A DNA stretch of 64,000 nucleotides from assembly GCF_003048875.2 (NCBI RefSeq), contig NZ_CP049264.1, forward strand, positions 434,001 to 498,000, written 5' to 3'. Positions 9,861 through 20,272 of the stretch are shown piece after piece; position 1 is the stretch's first letter; each line of letters begins with the position of its first letter. This DNA comes from Campylobacter concisus (GTDB lineage: Bacteria > Campylobacterota > Campylobacteria > Campylobacterales > Campylobacteraceae). Below the pieces are notes generated by a model that was not told where the DNA came from, ran no database searches, and worked only from the letters and a program-made list of their open reading frames with translations. A program made the translations under genes and the position numbers.

Positions 9861-9866
9861 TATAAT
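9861..9866 (+). promoter_or_regulatory. -10 element for the 6S-type RNA
   Basis: A perfect TATAAT precedes the predicted 5' end of the RNA near 9873 by the usual 6-7 bases. Confidence 0.7.
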
Positions 9867-9872
9867 TTTATT

Positions 9873-10062
9873 ACCTGAGTGAAGCGAGTCAGCATTTTAC
9901 GGGGTCCAACACTTTTTTGTTAGCGAAAAGGTATGGGTGCCTTGCGATGTGGCTTCGTTTGAGCCTTAAACAGCGAGAAGTTGCAACCTTTTGGTATCCA
10001 TCTATTTGCAAGATTGGCTTTGTTTATGGGCCACTCTTCTATGCGACGCCCACTTGGGTTTT
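9873..10062 (+). ncRNA. ssrS: 6S RNA (purD-leader RNA motif of epsilonproteobacteria)
   Basis: The non-coding region before purD folds like 6S RNA, the RNA that mimics an open promoter and binds sigma-70 RNA polymerase. The ends pair: CCTGAGTG at 9874-9881 with CACTTGGG at 10051-10058, allowing two G-U pairs. An inner long hairpin pairs ATGGGTGCC at 9933-9941 with GGTATCCAT at 9993-10001. Between them lie unpaired stretches that would form the central bubble. Size, about 190 bases, fits the family, and a TATAAT sits just upstream. From memory, 6S RNA in this class lies upstream of purD and was first described as the purD RNA motif. The exact ends are estimates. Confidence 0.78.
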
Positions 10063-10080
10063 TAAATTTACGGAGATAAT

Positions 10081-11325
10081 ATGAACATTCTCATAATAGG
10101 AAGTGGCGGCCGCGAATACGCCATTGCTCTAAAACTAAAAAGCGAAAAAAATATAAATTTATACTTTGCACCTGGAAATGGTGCGACCTCACGCCTTGGT
10201 GAGAATTTAAACATAAAAGACTTTCATGAGCTAGCAAATTTTGCCAAAGAAAATAGTATCGAGCTAACTATCGTGGGACCTGAAGCGCCTCTTAGCGAAG
10301 GCGTAGTGGATATATTTAAAAAAGAGGGTTTGCTCATCTTTGGACCAAGCAAGGCAGCAGCTAGACTTGAGGCCAGCAAGGCCTATATGAAGGACTTTTT
10401 GGCTAGAAATAACATAAAAACTGCAAAATATTTAAACACAGACGACAAAGAAAAAGCATTTAAATTTATTGATACCCTAAGCGTGCCAATGGTTGTAAAA
10501 GCTGACGGACTTTGCGCTGGAAAAGGCGTGATCATCGCAAATTCCAAAGAAGAAGCCAAAGAGGCAGTTAGCGACATGCTAAGTGGAGCTAGCTTTGGTG
10601 ATGCTGGCAAATTTGTGGTAGTTGAAGAGTTTTTGGACGGCTTTGAGTTAAGCTTTTTTGCCATTTGTGACGGCGAAAATTTTGTAAGCTTGCCAGTGGC
10701 GCAAGACCACAAACGCCTGCTTGACAACGACGAGGGTCCAAATACTGGCGGTATGGGCGCTTACGCTCCAAGTCCGCTTGCTTCAAAAGAGCTTATAAAA
10801 AGGGTCGAAGAAGAGGTTGTAAAACCTACGTTAAAAGGGATGAAAAACGAGGGCAGTCCGTTTTGTGGAGTGCTTTTTGTGGGGCTGATGATCGTGAAAA
10901 ATGAGCCTTATGTGCTTGAGTTTAACGTGAGATTTGGCGATCCTGAGTGCGAGGTCTTGATGCCATTAATCGACGGAAATTTGAGTGAAATTTTACTAAA
11001 TGCTGCAAAAGGCGAGCTAAAGCCTATCAGCTTAAAAGATGAATTTGCAGTTGGCGTCGTGATGTCTAGCAAAAATTATCCTTATAAAAGTAGCCCAAAG
11101 GCTAAAATTTCAGTTTTAAATGATGTAAAAGATGCCCATATAGCTTACGCAGGCGTGAGCAAAGAGGGTGATGAAATTTACGCAGATGGCGGCAGAGTGC
11201 TAGTCTGCGTGGCGACCGCAAAGAGCATAAAAGAGGCACGTGATAAGGCCTATGAGCTTTGCGAAAATGTCAAATTTGACGGAGCACACTTTAGAAAAGA
11301 TATCGCGTGGCAGGCTCTAAAATGA
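10081..11325 (+). CDS. purD: Phosphoribosylamine-glycine ligase (GAR synthetase)
   Basis: This cytoplasmic ATP-grasp enzyme joins glycine to 5-phosphoribosylamine in the second step of purine synthesis. The 414-residue protein starts with [15 protein letters not shown] and carries the GARS ATP-grasp segments [15 protein letters not shown] near residues 140-154, NTGGMGAY near 221-228, and NVRFGDPE near 282-289. Length is normal. CGGAGA precedes the ATG. The 6S-type RNA lies immediately upstream, so readthrough from that promoter may contribute to expression. The stop overlaps the next start in ATGA. Confidence 0.97.
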   Translation: MNILIIGSGGREYAIALKLKSEKNINLYFAPGNGATSRLGENLNIKDFHELANFAKENSIELTIVGPEAPLSEGVVDIFKKEGLLIFGPSKAAARLEASKAYMKDFLARNNIKTAKYLNTDDKEKAFKFIDTLSVPMVVKADGLCAGKGVIIANSKEEAKEAVSDMLSGASFGDAGKFVVVEEFLDGFELSFFAICDGENFVSLPVAQDHKRLLDNDEGPNTGGMGAYAPSPLASKELIKRVEEEVVKPTLKGMKNEGSPFCGVLFVGLMIVKNEPYVLEFNVRFGDPECEVLMPLIDGNLSEILLNAAKGELKPISLKDEFAVGVVMSSKNYPYKSSPKAKISVLNDVKDAHIAYAGVSKEGDEIYADGGRVLVCVATAKSIKEARDKAYELCENVKFDGAHFRKDIAWQALK

Positions 11326-11771
11326 GTATGCAGATAGAAGAGAAGCTTCAAAACGAAGAAATTTCACTTGCTCCTTTTGCTAAGAGGATCATGGCGTTTT
11401 CTATCGATGAGATCATAGTTTCGTTTCTTTTTATGATCATCTATTGGGAGCCTCTTTCTACTAGCACCAACTATGATGACGCTAGAAATTTAGTATTAAA
11501 TTTATTTTGGCAAGTGGTCGCTTTAAAAGTCATCTATCACACATTTTTTGTTTGGTATTATGGCGCAAGCCTCGGGCAGATGATAACAAAGACGATGTGT
11601 ATAAATGTAGAAATTTTAGATAAGCCAAATTTAACTCAAAGTCTTGTTAGGGCGATATTTAGGATAGTTAGTGAAGCTTGTTTTTATCTTGGCTTTGCGT
11701 GGGCACTTTCAAACCCTGCAAGGCAGACGTGGCAAGACAAAATAGCAAAAACAGTGGTGATAAATGCGTAA
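11322..11771 (+). CDS. RDD family inner-membrane protein
   Basis: This is a small integral membrane protein of the RDD family, whose function is unclear. Hydrophobic stretches lie at roughly residues 20-42, 58-80 and 105-128, with the conserved Arg and Asp pattern ([11 protein letters not shown]) at the start of the first helix. The ATG at 11322 overlaps the purD stop as ATGA, giving coupled translation. A GTG at 11307 would add five residues and is less likely. The 3' end overlaps lptD by 8 bases. Confidence 0.85.
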   Translation: MSMQIEEKLQNEEISLAPFAKRIMAFSIDEIIVSFLFMIIYWEPLSTSTNYDDARNLVLNLFWQVVALKVIYHTFFVWYYGASLGQMITKTMCINVEILDKPNLTQSLVRAIFRIVSEACFYLGFAWALSNPARQTWQDKIAKTVVINA

Positions 11772-13926
11772 AATTTTATTTTTAATTCCGGTTTGTGTTT
11801 TTAGTTTAAGTGCAGCAGTGCAAGATGTGCAGCTATTGGCTGATGATGTGAAGCAAGATAAAGGCATCGTAACGGCAAACAAAAACGTCGTTGTATATTC
11901 GCAAGAGTATCTTGTGACGGCTGATTGTGCTGTTTATGATCAAAATAACTCAGTCATTGAGCTCTTTGGCAATGTCAATATGATGAAAGGCAAAGATGAG
12001 GTCTCTCGCTCAAACTACGCTAAGCTAAATTTAAAAAACAACAACGCTGCCTTTGAGTCGCTCTTTATGATGAACAAAGACATGGAAGTGTGGATGAGAA
12101 GCGATGAGAGCAGCTCTGATAGCGAGTACTATAGAGTAAGAAAGGCGATGGTTTCAAGCTGCAACGTCCAAGACCCTGACTGGAGCATCACCTCAAGCTC
12201 AGCCATGCTAAACAAACAGAGTAAATTTCTGCATCTTTTTAACCCGGTCTTTCGCATAGCAAACGTGCCAGTCTTTTACCTGCCATACTTTGGCTTCTCA
12301 ACTGATACTACAAGAAGGACAGGACTCTTGCCGCCAGAGCTTGGATATGGCAAGTCAGAGGGCTTTTACTACAAACAACCAGTCTATTTTGCACCTTATA
12401 ATGAGTGGGATCTGGAATTTGATCCGCAGATAAGAACAAACAGGGGTGCTGGAATTTACGGTGCTTTTAGATTTACTGATTCACCTGATTCAAGAGGTGA
12501 GATCAGTTTTGGTTCATTTACTGATAAAAACAGCTACCGAGCCAAGCAAAAAAGCGAGACTTCAAACAGAGCTGAGCTAAAAAACAAAACTCACAAAGGT
12601 GTCGGGCTAAAATATGAAAGAGATAAACTCATAAAATACCTTAGCGAGGCTGATCTGCAAGAGGGCATGTGGATAGATGCAACCAAACTAAATGACATAG
12701 ACTATCTAAATTTAAAGGGCAGAGATGATGACTATGACTCGCTTGTGACCTCTAAATTTAACTACTTCATAGCAAATGACGATCACTACTTTGGCGCCTA
12801 TGCGAAATACTACATAGACACCGAAAAGATCGGCTCAAAGAATGAAAACAAAGATACGCTTCAAGAGCTTCCATCGCTTCAGTATCATAAATTTACAGAC
12901 GATATAGTCTTGCCAAATATCTTATATTCAATCGATCTTCAATCACATAGATATGATAGAAAGATAGGCGTTAGAGCAACTCAGTATGAATTTACGCTGC
13001 CAGCTTCAGTGCATGTGCCACTGTTTGATGATAGCTTAACGTTTTCATTTTACGAGTACCTTTACGCTTCAAGGATAAACTACGAAAACAAGATAAATTC
13101 ATTTGATGACAAAAGAGAAGATAAACACGCAAATTTTGTAAATAACTATCATAAATTTGCCCTTCACACAGACCTTGCAAAAGCGTATGAGAGCTTTTAT
13201 CACACTTTAAATTTTGGTGCTGAGTACTTGCTGCCAGGATATAGAAAAGGAAATTTAGACGACGAGTTTATCTACGATAAAGATCTAAATGAGTATGAAA
13301 ATTTCTTAGCTCAAGATCAGAGCAAAGAAGAGGTTTCTGGCTATTTGACGCAGTATTTCTTTAACGGCAGTGGCAGAAAAGTCGTAAAACACAGCATCTC
13401 ACAAGGTTACTACACAAAAGATGATGAGTATTCGAATTTAAAAAATGCCATCTATCTATATCCGTTCGAGAATTTTAGCGTTTATAACAAGCTTGAATAC
13501 TCACACAAAGATAGAGAGCTTAAAAAGGTGCAAAACGGACTTTACTATACGCACGATCTATTTTGGATAAATATGCTCCACACGATGAAAAAGAGCGACA
13601 GCCTTGCTAAAAATAGTGCAACAAAAGATAGCTACTTTACAAGCAGCGCTGGCGTAAAGCTCCCTCATCAATATAGCTTAATCGGTGGCTGGCAATACGA
13701 CCTTGAGAGAAGCTACACAAAGAGCTGGAGAGTTGGCGTGCTTCATCAAAGAAAGTGCTGGAACTACGGGCTAATTTATCAACACGATGTCGAGCCGACA
13801 ACAACGACAAATGGTTCAGCTTCAACTAAGAAAAGCGGCATCTACTTTACTATAAATTTCTATCCGATGGGCGGCTTACACTATGACTTTTCACAAAGCA
13901 GCACCACTTCATCAAGTAGCAAATAA
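11764..13926 (+). CDS. lptD: LPS-assembly outer-membrane protein LptD (OstA/Imp)
   Basis: This is an outer-membrane beta-barrel that inserts lipopolysaccharide or lipooligosaccharide into the outer leaflet together with LptE. The 720-residue protein has a signal peptide (residues 1-18), an N-terminal OstA/LptA-like beta-jellyroll at about 20-120, and a long barrel domain with alternating aromatic strands. The segment NVPVFYLPYFGFSTD near residues 167-181 is typical of LptD. The C-terminus ends in a Ser-rich tail rather than the classical terminal Phe. It lies in a packed run with purD and pnp. An LptE partner is not visible in the window. Confidence 0.92.
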   Translation: MRKILFLIPVCVFSLSAAVQDVQLLADDVKQDKGIVTANKNVVVYSQEYLVTADCAVYDQNNSVIELFGNVNMMKGKDEVSRSNYAKLNLKNNNAAFESLFMMNKDMEVWMRSDESSSDSEYYRVRKAMVSSCNVQDPDWSITSSSAMLNKQSKFLHLFNPVFRIANVPVFYLPYFGFSTDTTRRTGLLPPELGYGKSEGFYYKQPVYFAPYNEWDLEFDPQIRTNRGAGIYGAFRFTDSPDSRGEISFGSFTDKNSYRAKQKSETSNRAELKNKTHKGVGLKYERDKLIKYLSEADLQEGMWIDATKLNDIDYLNLKGRDDDYDSLVTSKFNYFIANDDHYFGAYAKYYIDTEKIGSKNENKDTLQELPSLQYHKFTDDIVLPNILYSIDLQSHRYDRKIGVRATQYEFTLPASVHVPLFDDSLTFSFYEYLYASRINYENKINSFDDKREDKHANFVNNYHKFALHTDLAKAYESFYHTLNFGAEYLLPGYRKGNLDDEFIYDKDLNEYENFLAQDQSKEEVSGYLTQYFFNGSGRKVVKHSISQGYYTKDDEYSNLKNAIYLYPFENFSVYNKLEYSHKDRELKKVQNGLYYTHDLFWINMLHTMKKSDSLAKNSATKDSYFTSSAGVKLPHQYSLIGGWQYDLERSYTKSWRVGVLHQRKCWNYGLIYQHDVEPTTTTNGSASTKKSGIYFTINFYPMGGLHYDFSQSSTTSSSSK

Positions 13927-13938
13927 GATGGCTAGATA

Positions 13939-14637
13939 ATGGCAAGCGTTAAATTTAAAGATCAACTAGATGCAGCTAACAAGCTCATCGAGATCTTGCC
14001 AAAAAAAGAGCTAAATGACGCTAAGACGATAGTTCTTTGCATGTCGCTTGAGTCAGTTATCCTGACTGATGTGGTTTGCAGGGGGCTAAATTTGAGCTAT
14101 GAGATGCTCTTTAGCGAGCCAATCCCTGCGCCAAACAACAGCGAATGCGACGTAGCGATAGTTAGTGAAACAGAAGATATCGTGCTAAACGATCCTCTCA
14201 TAAAAGCTTTTAACATAAGCTATGACTACATCTACGGCGAAGCGCATAGAAAATATGAAGAGAAAATTTTAAAAAATGTCTATAAATACAGAAAAGGAAA
14301 TTTGATAGGAGAGCTAAAGGGCAAGAATATTTTACTGATCGATGAGGGGTGTGAGACTGGCATGACGGCACTCATCTGCATAAAGACGCTGCTTGATGTG
14401 AAGGTAAAATCCATCTCATACGCAACGCCGATGATAGCCACTGATGTCTTTGCAAATTTAAATGATATGGTCGATGAAATTTATACGATAAATAAGATCG
14501 TTGATTTTATCGATGTGGATTCGTATTACGAGAAAAAGATCGAGGCTACGAGCGAACGCATTATGTCGATATTAGAAGAGAGCCCTCACTATTTACCGTT
14601 ACAAAAACAACAAGGAGATAAAAATAATGCAATATAG
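13939..14637 (+). CDS. Phosphoribosyltransferase-family protein
   Basis: This 232-residue cytoplasmic protein has the type I phosphoribosyltransferase fold. The PRPP-binding loop appears as [15 protein letters not shown] near residues 130-144, in which the usual second acidic residue of the pair is preserved as DEG. Substrate specificity is not evident. The position between lptD and pnp suggests a nucleotide salvage role or a regulatory role, which is inference. The 3' end overlaps pnp by 11 bases, and the pnp ribosome-binding site lies within this gene. Confidence 0.82.
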   Translation: MASVKFKDQLDAANKLIEILPKKELNDAKTIVLCMSLESVILTDVVCRGLNLSYEMLFSEPIPAPNNSECDVAIVSETEDIVLNDPLIKAFNISYDYIYGEAHRKYEEKILKNVYKYRKGNLIGELKGKNILLIDEGCETGMTALICIKTLLDVKVKSISYATPMIATDVFANLNDMVDEIYTINKIVDFIDVDSYYEKKIEATSERIMSILEESPHYLPLQKQQGDKNNAI

Positions 14638-16825
14638 TATAGAAGTCAATAATCAGGTCGAAATTTTTGACCTTAATAAAGTAGCTAAACAAGCTAGCGG
14701 AGCAGTGCTTTTAAGGGTAAAAAACACCGTAGTTTTAGCAACTGTGGCAAGAGAAGATGTGCAAGTTGAAGAGGACTTTTTGCCTCTAACGGTGCAATAC
14801 ATCGAAAAAGCTTACGCAGCTGGCAAAATACCAGGTGGTTACGTCAAGCGCGAGACCAAGCCAGGAGACTTTGAGACACTAACAGCTCGCATCATAGATA
14901 GATCGCTTCGCCCACTTTTCCCAAAAGGCTACGCATACCCAACACAGATCGTTGTCATGGTACTTTCAGCTGATCCTGAGGTTGATTTACAAGTTGTGAG
15001 CCTAAATGCGGCTTCAGTTGCACTTTACCTTAGCGACATCCCTGTAAATCGCCCAGTTTGTGGTGTAAGAGTTGGCTATATAGATGAAAAATTTGTTATA
15101 AATCCAAGCAACTCTGAGCTAAAACAAAGCGCGATCGACCTATATGTTGCTGGCACAAAAGATGAGCTTTTGATGATCGAGATGAGAAGCTTGCCTCAGC
15201 AAACTACGCAACTCATACCGATGGTAGCGATCGAGCCAATGATAGATCCTAGCCTAAGCGATAGCATGGCGCAAAAGCAAGTGATGAATGAATTTAGTGA
15301 AGATAAGATGGTTGAGGCGATCGACTTTGCTGGCAAGGCTATACTAAGAGCTAGCAGCGCTTACGAAGAGGCGTTTAAAGAGCACAAAAAAGAGGATGCC
15401 GCACTTGAGCTAAAGCCAGAGATAGAAAACGAAAATATCGCTATTTACATCGATAAATTTTATAAAGCAGAGGTTAAAAACGCGATCAATCAAATGGCAA
15501 AGAGTGAGCGTGCAAGCGAGCTTGGCAAGATCGCTAAACAAATTTCAAGCGATGAGGTAGCTCAAAAAGAGGGCTGGGACGAGGCTATCATCTCAAATGT
15601 CCTTGGTAAATATAAAAAGAAAATAGTAAGAGAGCAGATCATAAACGAGGGCGTTAGAGCCGACGGACGTGGGCTTGAAGAGGTTAGACCTATTAGCATC
15701 GAGACAAATGTCCTTCCAAATGCTCACGGCTCATGCCTCTTTACAAGAGGTCAAACTCAGGCGCTAGTTGTCGCTACTCTTGGCACAGATAGCGATGCTC
15801 AGATGTATGACATCCTAACTGAAAAAGCTCCTTTGGTTGAGAAATTTATGTTTAACTACAACTTCCCAGGCTTTAGCGTCGGCGAGGCAAGCCCACTTAA
15901 AGCTCCTGGTAGACGTGAGCTTGGACATGGAAATTTAGCCAAACGTGCCCTTGCACCAAGCATCGATCTAGCTTCTCCATATACGATAAGGGTCGTTTCA
16001 GAAATTTTAGAGAGCAACGGCTCAAGCTCTATGGCTAGCGTTTGCGGTGGTTCGCTCGCACTTAGAGCTGCTGGGGTCAATACCCAAAAACTTGTCGCTG
16101 GTGTTGCGATGGGTCTTATATTTGAAGGCGATAAGCACGCTGTTTTAACCGATATCATGGGTCTTGAAGACCACGACGGCGATATGGACTTTAAAGTTGC
16201 TGGCACAAGTGATGGCATCACAGCGCTTCAGATGGACATCAAGCTTGGAGGCATCAGCCTAGAAGTGCTAAAAGAGGCGCTATATCAAGCAAAACGCGGC
16301 AGAGAGCACATCCTTGCTCTAATGACACAGGCTGATAAAAATATAGAGATAAACGAGGATGTATTGCCAAAACTTGAGCTATTTAACGTCGATCCAAGCA
16401 AGATCGTAGATATCATCGGTCAAGCTGGCAAGACTATAAAAGAGATCATCGAGAAATTTGAGGTTTCGATCGACCTTGATAGAGAAAAAGGCGAGGTTAA
16501 AATCGCAGGCGGCGCTAAGAAAAACGTCGATGCAGCAAAAGACTACATCATCTCTATCACTTCAAAAGAGAACTCTCGCTCGTTTGGCAAAAAGCCGTTT
16601 AAACACGACAAAGACCGTGTAAAACCGACATTTAACATAGGCGATGAATTTACAGGAAGCGTAAAAAGCGTGGTTGATTTTGGAGTATTTATCGAGCTAA
16701 AAGACGGTGTTGATGGTCTGCTTCACATCTCAAAGATAAAGAGCCCATTAAACGTAGGCGATCAGGTAAAAGTGTGTGTGAGCGAGCAAAAAGGAAATAA
16801 AATTTCGCTCTCTTTGGTTGAATAA
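14627..16825 (+). CDS. pnp: Polynucleotide phosphorylase
   Basis: This is a 3'-5' phosphorolytic exoribonuclease active in mRNA turnover. The 732-residue protein has two RNase PH domains (about 10-230 and 335-560), a helical linker between them, a KH domain at about 580-640 with the [12 protein letters not shown] loop, and an S1 domain at about 665-730 with [15 protein letters not shown]. All catalytic-domain landmarks, including [10 protein letters not shown] and [10 protein letters not shown], are present. An AAGGAG ribosome-binding site lies in the end of the upstream gene. Confidence 0.97.
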   Translation: MQYSIEVNNQVEIFDLNKVAKQASGAVLLRVKNTVVLATVAREDVQVEEDFLPLTVQYIEKAYAAGKIPGGYVKRETKPGDFETLTARIIDRSLRPLFPKGYAYPTQIVVMVLSADPEVDLQVVSLNAASVALYLSDIPVNRPVCGVRVGYIDEKFVINPSNSELKQSAIDLYVAGTKDELLMIEMRSLPQQTTQLIPMVAIEPMIDPSLSDSMAQKQVMNEFSEDKMVEAIDFAGKAILRASSAYEEAFKEHKKEDAALELKPEIENENIAIYIDKFYKAEVKNAINQMAKSERASELGKIAKQISSDEVAQKEGWDEAIISNVLGKYKKKIVREQIINEGVRADGRGLEEVRPISIETNVLPNAHGSCLFTRGQTQALVVATLGTDSDAQMYDILTEKAPLVEKFMFNYNFPGFSVGEASPLKAPGRRELGHGNLAKRALAPSIDLASPYTIRVVSEILESNGSSSMASVCGGSLALRAAGVNTQKLVAGVAMGLIFEGDKHAVLTDIMGLEDHDGDMDFKVAGTSDGITALQMDIKLGGISLEVLKEALYQAKRGREHILALMTQADKNIEINEDVLPKLELFNVDPSKIVDIIGQAGKTIKEIIEKFEVSIDLDREKGEVKIAGGAKKNVDAAKDYIISITSKENSRSFGKKPFKHDKDRVKPTFNIGDEFTGSVKSVVDFGVFIELKDGVDGLLHISKIKSPLNVGDQVKVCVSEQKGNKISLSLVE

Positions 16826-16840
16826 ATTTTTAAAGGATAG

Positions 16841-17695
16841 ATGATGAAATACAAAAAGTTGCTTTTTCCAATAGGAGCAGGGGACGATATCGAGCCAAGA
16901 ATTTACGGTGCTTTAAAGGTTGCACAATGGTTTAAAGCTCACATGGAGATCCTCACTTGCCAACTAGATCCAAGCGTGGTTTATAATATGAAAATGACGC
17001 TTCGTGGTGGAGTGCTTTTTGAGGAATTTTTAAAATCAGCCAAATCAGAGCTTGCGGTTGAGCACGAAGAGAACGAAAAGCTTTTTAATAAAATTTGTGC
17101 TGAGCTAGGCATAAAGGTGAGCGACGAGGTCATCGAAGATGTCTGCACTGCAAATTTCACGATCCATAATGGAAAAAGAAGCGCCATAGTTGAGCAAGAG
17201 AGTAAATTTTGCGATCTAGTCGTAGCTGCAGTGCCACTTGATGGCAAGATCACTGGCACATTTGAGTCAGCTGTTTTAAAAAGCGGAAAAAATGCGATCG
17301 TTATCCCTAGAAAGATGCGTGAATTTAGGGCTGATAACATCCTTGTAAGCTGGACAGGAACAACTCAAAGCTCAAGAGCTCTAACTGGAGCGATCGATCT
17401 TTTAAAGAGCGCTAAAAAGGTTCAGTGCATCACTTCAAAAGCAAGCCTTGGCGATAACGCCGAGCTAAATCTTAAAAAACTTGAAGAGTATTTTAAGGTT
17501 CATAATATCAGTGCTAGTTTTGAAGTTATAGCAACTACAACGATACCTGGCGAGGCACTTTTAAAAGCCGCAAATGATAGAAATGCGGACCTTATCGTAG
17601 CCAGCAGATACGGCGAAAACGGGCTTATGGAGATGGTCCTTGGCGGAACATCAAGATTTTTCTTAGAACATACAAATATCCCAGTTTATCTATAA
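16841..17695 (+). CDS. Universal stress protein family protein
   Basis: The 284-residue cytoplasmic protein is likely a tandem Usp. The N-terminal half has the LLFPIGAGDD start of a Usp fold, and the C-terminal half ends in the nucleotide-binding pattern SRYGENGLMEMVLGGTSRFFLEHTNIPVYL-like, of which the GGTSRFFL phosphate loop is the key part. It may bind ATP. The start is ATGATG with AAAGGA in front, so either Met could be used. It follows pnp by 15 bases and ends in a clear terminator, so it may be the last gene of the purD-pnp transcript. Confidence 0.85.
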   Translation: MMKYKKLLFPIGAGDDIEPRIYGALKVAQWFKAHMEILTCQLDPSVVYNMKMTLRGGVLFEEFLKSAKSELAVEHEENEKLFNKICAELGIKVSDEVIEDVCTANFTIHNGKRSAIVEQESKFCDLVVAAVPLDGKITGTFESAVLKSGKNAIVIPRKMREFRADNILVSWTGTTQSSRALTGAIDLLKSAKKVQCITSKASLGDNAELNLKKLEEYFKVHNISASFEVIATTTIPGEALLKAANDRNADLIVASRYGENGLMEMVLGGTSRFFLEHTNIPVYL

Positions 17696-17698
17696 AAT

Positions 17699-17731
17699 TG
17701 CAAGGGCTTATGCTCTTGCACTCTCTTTTTA
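17699..17731 (+). terminator. Rho-independent terminator after the Usp gene
   Basis: TGCAAGGGC at 17699-17707 pairs with GCTCTTGCA at 17712-17720 across a TTAT loop, with one G-U pair, followed by CTCTCTTTTT. Confidence 0.88.
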
Positions 17732-17798
17732 AAATATTAAATTTAGTATCTTTTTAAAAAAATATAAATAAAATAGTCACAAAAAAAGGTGGTGAAGG

Positions 17799-19067
17799 AT
17801 GAAGCAGACTTTTGAGATAGTTGGCGAATTTAAAGAAGGTTTAGCTAGGATCAAGAAATTTGGCAACTATGGTTTTATAAATGAAGCAGGAGAACAGGTC
17901 ATTGCGTGCAATTTTAGTGATGCAAGCGACTTTTGTGAAGGGCTGGCCAGGGTTAAAAAATTTGGCAAATTTGGCTTTATAGATAAGAATGGTATTCAGG
18001 TAATTGAATGTAAATTTGATGATGCAAACGATTTTTGCAATGGCTATGCAAAGGTTAAAGTAAATGGCAAATGGCTTGAGATAGATAGTAGCGGAAAAGA
18101 TCCTAATGTCAGTGAGAGTAGCGAAGAAATTCAAACAGAGATTAGCAATGTTGATGTTATCAAGCTTAAAAAAGATGAATCTGAAAATAAAGCGGAAATT
18201 TCAAAAGACGATGTAGTTATTAGTGATAATAACAAAGTAGAAAAGTCAATAAAAATTGATGATATTAAAAGCTCAACTATGGTTAAAAATATGGTTGAGA
18301 TAGATGGAAAATGGCATGAGGTAGGTGCAACTAAAAGCGAAGGTAAAATAGAAATTTCAAAAGATGGAAATTTTGTAATAGTTGATGAAAATAACAATAA
18401 AATAGAAATCCCAATAAATTTTGCAAGACCTGACGCTCTTAAAGATATGCTATCTAATGGCGAGGTTCAAGAGTGGACCAAGGTTAGTGTCAATGGAAAG
18501 AGTGAGTTTTTTGATAAAGACAACAATAAGATCATTCCATCAAAAGATGGCACATTTGTGATCCATGATGGAGATAATAAAATAGAAATTTCAAAGGATG
18601 GCAACGCTGTAATCATTGATGGCAACAACAAAGTAGAAATTCCTCTAAATCCAAGTGATATGAAAGCCTCTAAAGAGAGCTCAACTGTCGTTAAAAATAT
18701 GATTAATATAAATGGCAAATGGCAAGAAATAGACGGCGAGGAAAAATTTGGTCAAAATGATATCAAAGTAGTACCTTTAAAAGATGAGGATACTATAGTA
18801 AAAGATGACAAGAGCAAGAAAGAGGAAATTTTAAAAGATCGCAATACTACCGCAGCCAATGAAGCATATAAAAAAGAAAATTTATCACAAGCTAGTAGTA
18901 GTGGGAGTTTAAAAAAGGGTTCTGTTAAGCACAATGTTAGAGATTGGTTTGAGGAAAAGGAGAAAAAGAGTGAGGGTAAGAAGGAAGAGTCTTCTGAACA
19001 TGAGCTTTTGTCTTCAGTAGTTATCTTTATAGTTATAATTTTATTAGTTAGTTTCTTTAAAAGATAG
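17799..19067 (+). CDS. WG-repeat protein with a C-terminal membrane anchor
   Basis: No named function is known to me. The first 90 residues carry three WG-type repeats with the pattern F-x-EGLARVKKFGKFGFI-D and intervening VIACNF/VIECKF strands. A long, highly charged Lys/Asp/Glu/Asn-rich region follows at about 95-395. Within it, two near-copies of KIEISKDGNxVIxDxNN-K (about residues 183 and 263) and two of KNMxxINGKWxEI (about 165 and 305) show internal duplication. Residues about 402-420 are a single hydrophobic segment followed by KR, with no signal peptide, so the protein looks tail-anchored with its bulk in the cytoplasm. It is monocistronic, flanked by a terminator upstream and a convergent gene downstream. 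Confidence 0.75.
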   Translation: MKQTFEIVGEFKEGLARIKKFGNYGFINEAGEQVIACNFSDASDFCEGLARVKKFGKFGFIDKNGIQVIECKFDDANDFCNGYAKVKVNGKWLEIDSSGKDPNVSESSEEIQTEISNVDVIKLKKDESENKAEISKDDVVISDNNKVEKSIKIDDIKSSTMVKNMVEIDGKWHEVGATKSEGKIEISKDGNFVIVDENNNKIEIPINFARPDALKDMLSNGEVQEWTKVSVNGKSEFFDKDNNKIIPSKDGTFVIHDGDNKIEISKDGNAVIIDGNNKVEIPLNPSDMKASKESSTVVKNMININGKWQEIDGEEKFGQNDIKVVPLKDEDTIVKDDKSKKEEILKDRNTTAANEAYKKENLSQASSSGSLKKGSVKHNVRDWFEEKEKKSEGKKEESSEHELLSSVVIFIVIILLVSFFKR

Positions 19068-19074
19068 ATCAATT

Positions 19075-20271
19075 TTACCTTATCTCATATCTTTTTGAAA
19101 CTACGTGGTAGTAAAAGGCTCCAATAAAAAAGAGGCTTCCCATGAAGGCTGCGATCATCTCCACGCTTAGTCCAAGCTCATATAAAAAGCCGATCGCAAA
19201 TGAGATAAGCGCGCTAAATCCAAGAAAAACCATATCATTATACGCGATCACTCTGCCGTAAAACTCTTTTTGGCAGTTTTGCTGAAGCAGCGTGTAGGTG
19301 TAACTCCAAAGGCTTGACGTGCAAAATCCAGCAAAGATGATGCCAATTAGCGAGAGATAAAAATTTCGCAAAGAGAGCGCCCAGATGATGATGCCAAGCC
19401 CTTGACCGATGTAGATGTAGATGAGCGTTTTTTTATTCATAAATTTACTAAGCATGGCTGGTGCAAACATAAGCGAGATCGATCTTGAGGCATTTAATAG
19501 GCCAATAACTAGCGAGGTTGAGAGTAAATTTGCGTATCTATAGTCAGCCAAAAGCGCGATCAATGCGTCATAAGCGGTGATGCCAACAAAGGCATGCAAA
19601 AATATAAGATGCACGATGAGCCTATTTTCTTTTAGGTATTTAAGCCCATTTTTGAGCATTTTTAGAGGTTTTTCTATAAATTCTGGCTTTAGCTCGTCTA
19701 GCTTTAAAAGATATAAAAAGCCAAAACTGCAAAGATAAAGAGCTCCGTCAAGCAAAAAGGCGCTTTTGATGCCAAAAAAGTGTATATAAACGCCAGCAAG
19801 CCCCATGCCAGCGGTGTATGAGACCGCCCAGATGATCGAGTGGATCTCGTTTGCAAGCTTTAGGCTCTCTTTGCTTAAAATTTTTGGCAGCACGCTCATC
19901 TCTACTTGAAAATACATCCCGCCAACGCCGTTTCTAATAAAAATGATAAGCAAAAGTAGCCATAGATAATCAAGCGAATTTATAAAAAGCAGCATAAAAA
20001 CGCTTATGGTCTCAACCGCCATCATGATCACAAGCATAGGTTTTGGGCTAAATTTATCAACCAAAATGCCGCTAAATGGAGCGATGACAACGCCTGGGAT
20101 AAATGCCATCGCCGCACTTAGTGTAAGTGCCCATACAGGAGCGTCAAGCGAGATAAGCAGTGTGAAAATGCCAGTGTGCGAGAACCACACACCAAAGTAG
20201 CACATGAGCTGGATGGTGCTTAAAAGGCGGAAATTTCTCTCGTCCTTTAAAAGCTTAAGATACTCTTTCAA
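19075..20271 (-). CDS. MFS transporter (MFS_3/enterobactin-exporter-like)
   Basis: This is a 12-helix inner-membrane major facilitator. The 398-residue protein starts MKEYLKLLKDERNFRLL and has a motif A-like loop, SGILVDKFSPKPML, near residues 63-76. The overall pattern, with an N-terminal RNFRLL-type helix and a WSYTYTLLQQ segment in the second half, resembles MFS_3 proteins such as EntS, but the substrate is unknown. It is convergent with the WG-repeat gene at 7 bases and follows a lipoprotein gene by one base on the same strand, so those two are probably cotranscribed. Confidence 0.85.
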   Translation of the reverse strand: MKEYLKLLKDERNFRLLSTIQLMCYFGVWFSHTGIFTLLISLDAPVWALTLSAAMAFIPGVVIAPFSGILVDKFSPKPMLVIMMAVETISVFMLLFINSLDYLWLLLLIIFIRNGVGGMYFQVEMSVLPKILSKESLKLANEIHSIIWAVSYTAGMGLAGVYIHFFGIKSAFLLDGALYLCSFGFLYLLKLDELKPEFIEKPLKMLKNGLKYLKENRLIVHLIFLHAFVGITAYDALIALLADYRYANLLSTSLVIGLLNASRSISLMFAPAMLSKFMNKKTLIYIYIGQGLGIIIWALSLRNFYLSLIGIIFAGFCTSSLWSYTYTLLQQNCQKEFYGRVIAYNDMVFLGFSALISFAIGFLYELGLSVEMIAAFMGSLFFIGAFYYHVVSKRYEIR

Positions 20272-20272
20272 A

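Noticed and set aside
9849-10080. Purine riboswitch in front of purD
   Set aside because: The paired ends, the long internal hairpin and the approx. 190-base length fit 6S RNA, and no purine aptamer junction is recognisable.
18300-18760. CRISPR-like repeats
   Set aside because: The repetition is protein-level modules inside an open WG-repeat gene, with irregular spacing and no unique spacers.
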